This document shows positions 58,209-64,000 of a stretch of 64,000 bases of DNA, piece after piece (position 1 is the stretch's first letter; every line of letters starts with the position of its first letter). The notes below the pieces were generated by a model, which was not told the DNA's origin, searched no databases, and saw nothing but the letters and a program-made list of their open reading frames with translations. The position numbers and the translations under genes were made by a program. The stretch comes from Plantago elongata (lineage: Eukaryota > Streptophyta > Magnoliopsida > Lamiales > Plantaginaceae). Location: the NCBI GenBank assembly GCA_036897095.1, contig JAYMSP010000086.1:24244-88243 (forward strand), in the 5' to 3' direction.

Positions 58209-60679
58209 ACAAATTCTCTCAACTTGTATCTGCCAATAAGAAACGAATACTTCTCAAGTCAAGTGTATTAGCATCCAGAATCACTATGAAGCAAACAGAA
58301 ATAGATACTACAGATCATATGCATTTGATGAAATGCCAAATCATTAATGCTAGGCATATCCAGTTCGGAACTGAACCAAGTGCATAATCTCAAAAGAGAT
58401 GTCAGTGAATTTCTTTCAAGCACTAGTAAATGAATAAAGCACAAAACGACATGAGCAGATACAATAAGTAATCACGTAGTTAATTTGACATGACATAGAT
58501 ATCAAAACACAATAATTCAATGATCTAGAAGGTGATGTCTCTCAAAACAACTTCAATTTATGAAGGTAAGAAACAAGAAAAGGAATACCGTGCCATCTAT
58601 GATTGCTGTCACAGTTAGATGCTCGAAAACATCTGCGCAGTAGCGCCAAGCATTAGCATTCCCGTACTTCCTTTGGCACTCATCATAGAATCCAGTCACC
58701 TGTCATCCCCAATCATCAAAATGCAGGGTGTACAAAACGAATAAATGAGTGTAGGGCTATTTACAAAAGTCACAATTCGCGCTATAAAACAAAGCCAGCA
58801 TAATAGATCTGAAGATAGTGTACTGAGGTTTTACAGCTATATCAAACTATTATTGGTTTGTACACAAAGGAATGCAGGGAAATTTACAAATGTTACAATA
58901 TGAACATAAAACAAGGAGAGAATGAGAGAGGTTAGCTAGAATCTGAATGTAATTTCAACAGAAACAAGGGTACCATCTCCTTGATTTTTGTGTGGTGATA
59001 TCATTTATAAATGGAGTGAGCTCTGGAAGTATCCTAACTTTGCTACCAAATCATTTCTTTACTGCGTGCTTACAACTAGTTAGAAGTTTCATGACTTTGT
59101 GAATAGTAAAAAGATCTTGACACATACTTTGCTTGCATAAAATTCATGAAGTCCTGTCAGTCAGTAATTTGAGAGTTGATCTATATAGCACTTGTCTAAA
59201 AGATTATACTCCAGTGTGTCAAGCACTCAGTAATTAGCCACAGCACAAATATCATTGCCAGAGTTACAGGATGAGTACCTGAGGTAAATGACTGCTTTCG
59301 TGATATTGATATCCACGCAGGAGAGTAATATTATCTGGGTATCTGACAGGCAGGAAAATATGAATTAGATAATATTATCTGGGTACCTTAACGGTCGCTA
59401 CATATAGAAGTGGCTCTCTAATGACAAGAAAGTGCATTGACAGATACAGATCTCAGCTTAATTTCTTAGTGTCATGATACATATATTTTCATTATTTGCA
59501 ACGTTTGCAGCAACACTAACATGTCAAATAACGAAACACATTCCTTTCATAGTTATTTGATAGACCGATTGCACTTCCTGATATAACAGCATAAAACATT
59601 TCGAACTGACTAGTAAGAAAGTTTAGAAATGATAACCAGCAAACTGCTCACCTTGCTTTCAGAAGCAAAAGAGTGGTAATAGCTTCTAAAGTACAGTAAC
59701 TACCGTGAACAGAATCTCCCTGGCAAGAGAATAAACATTGTAAGTGCAACCAACAAAAATATAAAGTGAAGGAAACGATCACATAAGGACACACTTATTA
59801 CCAAGAAGATGTAATTTTTGTCAAGTACAAGACCTCGAGTCTGGAAGAGACTCTTTAAATTGTGAAACTGTCCATGAATAACCCGACACACTGTAACAGG
59901 GCTACTGACATGCCGAGGCTTAGGCTCCCCCTTTAGGATCTCCTTTACCTGTATAAGGTGACCACATAACAGTTCAACAGCTTTAATGAAAAAACCATCA
60001 ACATACAGGAAGAAAATAACATACAGAAGAATAACGCACAAACTGGGATTTATAATTCCAACCGAAAAATCATCCAAAATTGAGCACATCAGGAATAATC
60101 GCCAACTGCCCGCCTTGACTAAGTGAGCAACTCGTAGATTGACCCACATAGAACAAGAATCATCACTTTCCACGTATAACATTAAACCAAACCACAGATT
60201 CAACAATTACAAATGACTCATTTACAGGAAGAGTTGAACCCAATCACCTATAACATCGTGCATCTTCACTTGCCAAATATGAGATAAAATCGACCACGGG
60301 TTCAACAATTACAATCATCCGCCTCACATCACCGAACTAATATACCAAACTTAAGCAAGCAAGCAGCAACTGGAAGTAGCAACAATACAGTTCTAAATGA
60401 AACAAACTACACAAATCTTCGAGAGCAAAAACCACTAACCCCTTCAAGGTTAATCAGCTCAATCCAAACTCAATGTAAACCAGAAAACCAAATGCGAAAG
60501 TATTCAGTTCGATAAAAACTTGCCCTAATTCTAAGAAGACACATATTGTTTCATCTTATCGCAAGAAACACAGTAAATCAAAATGCAAGAAAACATACGT
60601 ATTCGCAGAGCCGCTTGAACTCATCTTCTGACAACTGCTGGCCGTTTTGCACCTTGGTTATCCAGTTTTCCAAATCCAT
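58130..60679 (-). pseudogene. PP4/PPX-type protein phosphatase catalytic subunit-like, truncated and catalytically impaired
   Basis: Minus strand exons 60679-60599, 59948-59802, 59719-59652, 59342-59279 and 58699-58589, then a last exon from about 58230 to a TAG near 58150; about 183 aa against ~305 for PPX. The start MDLENWITKVQNGQQLSEDE is clearly PPX-like, as are [24 protein letters not shown] and TAIIDGT. The metal-binding motifs are damaged. GDIHG reads RVIHG, GDFVDRG reads GDSVHGS, and RGNHES reads RGYQYHES with two extra residues. The exon with the next metal/His block (CVHGGLSP) is missing, and a foreign tail (VRVHDENWMEIKK) ends the frame. All intron borders used are canonical and no internal stop occurs before the tail, so it could still be expressed. 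Either a decaying duplicate or a regulatory pseudo-phosphatase. Confidence 0.75.
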
Positions 60680-62870
60680 TCTGAAATACAGAGAACAAAT
60701 CAAATTATGAATTACTTCAAGAAATTACAGTGAAATTGGCAGCTGTATGAGTTGAGGAGTTGATTCGGAATACGACAGTGAATAACTGGCCGGTGAAAAC
60801 CGTCGATAGCCGGAGAATTTCGTCTTCTCTTACCTTCTGGACATGGGAGTTGGCCAGCGTTTTACTTTTATGGACATGGTTTCTAACTACTAAGACCCCG
60901 ACTCTCTAGATATTATTTAAGACTGAATATGCATGCTTCGGTATATGATATTGTCGGGTTTGAATTGAATCTTATACGAATTCATCTGGTGTCGAACATT
61001 TAATCTAAAGTGGGATGTAATGTATTAAAATCTACAATTTAAAATTTATAGTGTACTAAAATCTACAATTTAAAATCTTTAATGTACTTGTCGAGCTTTT
61101 TAAGAGGTTATAGCCTATTTAATACCAAGCATATGTGCATCAGTGCATGATTCTTGAGGTGGCTACTACCAACATTATAGTGTCTCTTCATGTCCGCTTG
61201 GTTTCTACAATTTTGAGTAGTCATACTTTGATAAATTTGTAATGGCCCTATCTCAACCGCTTTAACAGATGTAGAATGTGGGTATTACATGATCATGAAG
61301 TAAAAGGTGTATGCGTAAAAAACTTGCAAGTGGGAGGTTTTGAAGAAGAAGGATCTCTAGGGGCTGATTAGCATGACACTCAAATGGCCATTTGGATGAG
61401 ATTTTGGTGAAATTGTTTTTGGAATGGAATTGAAATGGGGTATTTGAAGTGTATTTTAGGCCAAATCACTGTTCATCGAGCCAAATGGAGCGATTTAAAT
61501 GCTATGAGAATCAGCCCTAAATTTTTTGAAAAGAATGGAGGGAGAACCCGTGAATTTGGAAAGAAATGAGAATGAATAAGGGGTCATTTTCACGATAGTA
61601 AAGGTTAATGTTAATTTAGATGCTTAAATTCTTTTTTGTCAAGTTGACGGTAAGAATAAAACTACATTTTTACCTAAGTGATAAATTGGACTTTCCGACA
61701 AACAGTCATGTCAAAAGACTGCTCTAATACGACTTATATACTTGTTGAGTAAGAACTCGAGCTTGTACGAACCCGAGTTTATTACACAGGCTATTTGCAA
61801 ATAATATTAACAGGTATGCATAAATAAACGTTTACTTTGAATGTTGTAAAAAAATTATGAGTCATTTGGTTAAGCCGTTCTCCAGTAATGCTTGAAACTT
61901 AGATTAAATTTAACTCAAACGTGTTCATCTCCTAATCCTAGGTGGATTGTTGTTAATATGATTGTACAATTATGTCCACACACTATTACTCTCACCTATA
62001 TAACCAACATATCATGAGGTCGATATCCTTATATGTTAGTTCCAAGATGCAAGCATCGCACTCAAATCATATAACTAACACTACATCTTATATATGATAG
62101 GAAGTGTTCATATAAGAAATCATGTTTCATGTTCAAATATATACTTTCTTGATAATAGAGAAGCACAATTGAATATTCTCATGTAAATGGACAATGTCAA
62201 TATAGGATCAAGAATATTTAGTCGAATCGAAGCATGAAGAAGTGTTTCCTGTGAAATGTCATAAAACTGTTTATGTCAGCATACCACTATGAACATCTTA
62301 GCACTTTAAATAAATGTATCCCAATCAAATTTGGATCAGATTTCATGATTCTTGACTGTGGAAAACCTAAGTCAATATAGTATCACATACACTCCTAAAA
62401 TTACAATTTGTCCTTAGCATTTTCACATAATTCTCTTAAACCGTCGAACGTTGTCAGAAAACCGCATCATAACCACCTTTGTTCCCAACGCTTATACATC
62501 CCAAATTACGAACCGTCCTGACTCATACCACCACTCTCCAGAAAGCTCACAAGAATTCCTATGGAATGGAGAAACTCGCAGTCCAATCAAATAAGCCTAT
62601 GAAATGGGAGCCATAAAAGGGTGTCATCCATGATACATCTCATCCTTCATTCAGTGCGGTTACAAGGAGCGATGAAGTTGCATATGTGGATGATTGATGC
62701 ACTTATGAAATGCAAGTCAGAGCAATATCTTTTACAACATTCTCAAACCAGATCCTCAAGCATAAATAATAAGTAATGGGAAAATAACTTATCAGAATGA
62801 CGGGAAAAGTTTCGAACTCCAGTCAACATTTTCAAAAGTTGATCATATGAAAAAACAAAATCGGTGGAAT
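60680..62870. other. Intergenic region, no recognisable gene
   Basis: Includes the PPX-like 5' flank. The phrase AAATCTACAATTTAAAAT occurs twice at about 61028-61070. The rest is AT-rich spacer with no protein-like frame. Confidence 0.4.
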
Positions 62871-63280
62871 GGTACATCGGGTCATCGACTACTCAAATAT
62901 GCAATCGAATTTAAGATTGGTGACGGGCCGGCGGAGATATCGCCGGAGAGAGCATCAAAAGAGGGGAGGGAGAGAGAGAGATTGAAAAGGGGATAGTTAT
63001 ATGACCCGTATATCTGTATGGATATCCATACCCAGCTCAGGATTCGCTAATTAGACCCGTGAAGCGGACATAAAGGTACATTGGGTCATCGGCTACTCAA
63101 ATATGCAATCGGATTTAAGATTGATGGTCGGACGACGGAGATATCGCCGGAGAGAGCATTAGAAGAGGGAGGGAGGAAGGGAGGGAGAGAGAGAGGGAGA
63201 GGATATTTATATGACTCATATATTAGCATGGATATCCATACGTACCCAGACTTGGGATCCGCTAATTAGACCCGCGAAAT
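62871..63280 (+). repeat. Tandem duplication, about 204 bp x 2
   Basis: Units 62871-63074 and 63075-63280 share GGTCATCG-CTACTCAAATATGCAATCG, GGAGATATCGCCGGAGAGAG, a purine-rich GGGAGGGAGAGAGAGAG block, TGGATATCCATAC and GCTAATTAGACCCG. The purine block is longer in unit 2. Both contain the palindrome ATGGATATCCAT. A 62-aa open frame in unit 2 (63081-63269) has no recognisable content. Confidence 0.85.
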
Positions 63281-63599
63281 TCATTAGAAACCAAATAGTA
63301 AACAATTGTGTATAATTATGTTTTGTTTAGGACTCTCATGGAATTTTATAGTCTATAGGACTGTCTTAAGTTTTTTAGTAAAAAAATAATTAAAGTAATG
63401 AGAAATAAAACTTAGAAGGGCTTTATCCCTGCCTCACAACATGTAACAAATTGAAAAAATGACATATATATATATATATTATGTTTTATTTCAAAATACT
63501 AAAATAAAACATTAAGAAATAAACAAAAATATTGTTTTATTTTTAAAAATATTTTAGAAGATAAATTAGAGTTTTTTTATTAATATTTATATATTTTTA

Positions 63600-63690
63600 A
63601 TTTAAATATTCATAAGGCATAAGGGCGATGGGGTGTCACCAAAGCGGTAAGGCTATCACCCTTTCGCCTTATGAATATTTAAATTAGAAA
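63600..63690. repeat. Hairpin-forming inverted repeat
   Basis: AATTTAAATATTCATAAGGC at ~63598-63617 is mirrored by GCCTTATGAATATTTAAATT at ~63666-63685, with GGGCGAT/TCACCCTT words inside. It resembles the GGGCGATCGCC region at 43970-44060, which also follows TATTTAAATATTCA, so a dispersed repeat family is likely. Confidence 0.6.
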
Positions 63691-63696
63691 AATATC

Positions 63697-64000
63697 ACTA
63701 CAAGGAAACTGTGAAATAGCGACGCTATTTAGTGACGGATAAAATCCGTCGCTATATAGCGACGAATCGCTATTTCTAGCAACGGATAAGTTTATCCGTC
63801 GCTATAAATAGCGACGAATAAACTTATCCGTCGATATTTAGCGACGGATAAGTTTATCCGTCGCTAGAATAATTAACCGGAAAATTATTTTTAAAAAAGA
63901 AAAAGATTTTAGCGACGGATAACTTTATCCTTCCCGTTTGTTCTCGTTTTTTCTCTCATTTCCTTCTGTTTCTTCTCCCCGCCGCCGCCAACCCCCGACC
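63697..64000 (+). mobile_element. Left end of a CACTA (En/Spm) transposon, continuing past the window
   Basis: CACTACAAGGAAA at 63697 is a CACTA-type terminus. It is followed by a dense subterminal array of TAGCGACGGAT and its complement ATCCGTCGCTA, arranged as head-to-head palindromes (63715-63865 and 63912-63930). The subterminal unit differs from that of the 37493 element (TAACGACGGAT), indicating a related but distinct family. The rest of the element lies outside. Confidence 0.85.

Noticed and set aside
1-64000. CRISPR arrays, operons, rRNA genes or organelle inserts
   Set aside because: No regularly spaced identical repeats, no rRNA-like stretches and no chloroplast or mitochondrial gene text were seen; the repeats found are transposon-related or tandem duplications.

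Overview
This is a nuclear plant DNA window, and the evidence points to a eudicot. It holds spliced genes with GT-AG introns, plant-specific families (MIKC* MADS-box, WRKY group IId, WPP-domain, CYP81, SGPS-type secreted peptide) and many plant transposons (Helitron, Ty1/copia, CACTA, Stowaway) in an AT-rich background. The species cannot be named from this alone.

Layout. 1-5.7 kb is gene-poor and repeat-rich: an LTR-like stretch, a fold-back element, and a dispersed repeat carrying a Stowaway MITE. 5.8-8.1 kb (+) is a complete ten-exon MIKC*-type MADS-box gene. 8.9-10.5 kb (+) and 16.8-18.4 kb (+) are two CYP81-like P450 genes in the same orientation. A degenerate Helitron helicase (-) lies between them and is split by a 2,985-bp copia derivative with a clear 5-bp target duplication. 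19.3-20.6 kb (-) is a secreted SGNH/SASA-type carbohydrate esterase. 21.5-27.6 kb (-) is a ten-exon MRG chromodomain gene. 29.1-29.4 kb (-) is a small secreted-peptide precursor ending in an SGPS core.

30.4-40.1 kb is mostly transposon: a second Helitron helicase fragment, a decayed copia element with one recognisable LTR, and a CACTA element with a Transposase_24-like gene remnant. 40.55-41.0 kb (+) is a WPP-domain (MAF1-like) gene. 44.4-47.4 kb (+) is SRP9. About 5 kb without a recognisable gene follows. 52.55-54.2 kb (+) is a WRKY IId factor and 55.7-57.15 kb (-) a single-exon organic cation/carnitine transporter. 57.7-60.7 kb (-) is a PP4/PPX-like phosphatase gene that has lost catalytic motifs and its C-terminal half, with a tandem duplication at its 3' end. 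The window ends with a 204-bp tandem duplication and the left end of another CACTA element running off the edge.

The genes are unrelated housekeeping, regulatory and metabolic loci; only the P450 pair looks like a local gene family. No operon, CRISPR array or new multi-gene system was found. The most notable items are the decayed PPX-like gene with its repeated exon, the P450 with altered oxygen-activation and heme-loop residues beside a canonical relative, the SGPS peptide gene, and two transposon insertions whose target sites can be reconstructed inside the window. Exon coordinates were derived by hand from splice consensus, reading phase and family resemblance, not from transcripts.
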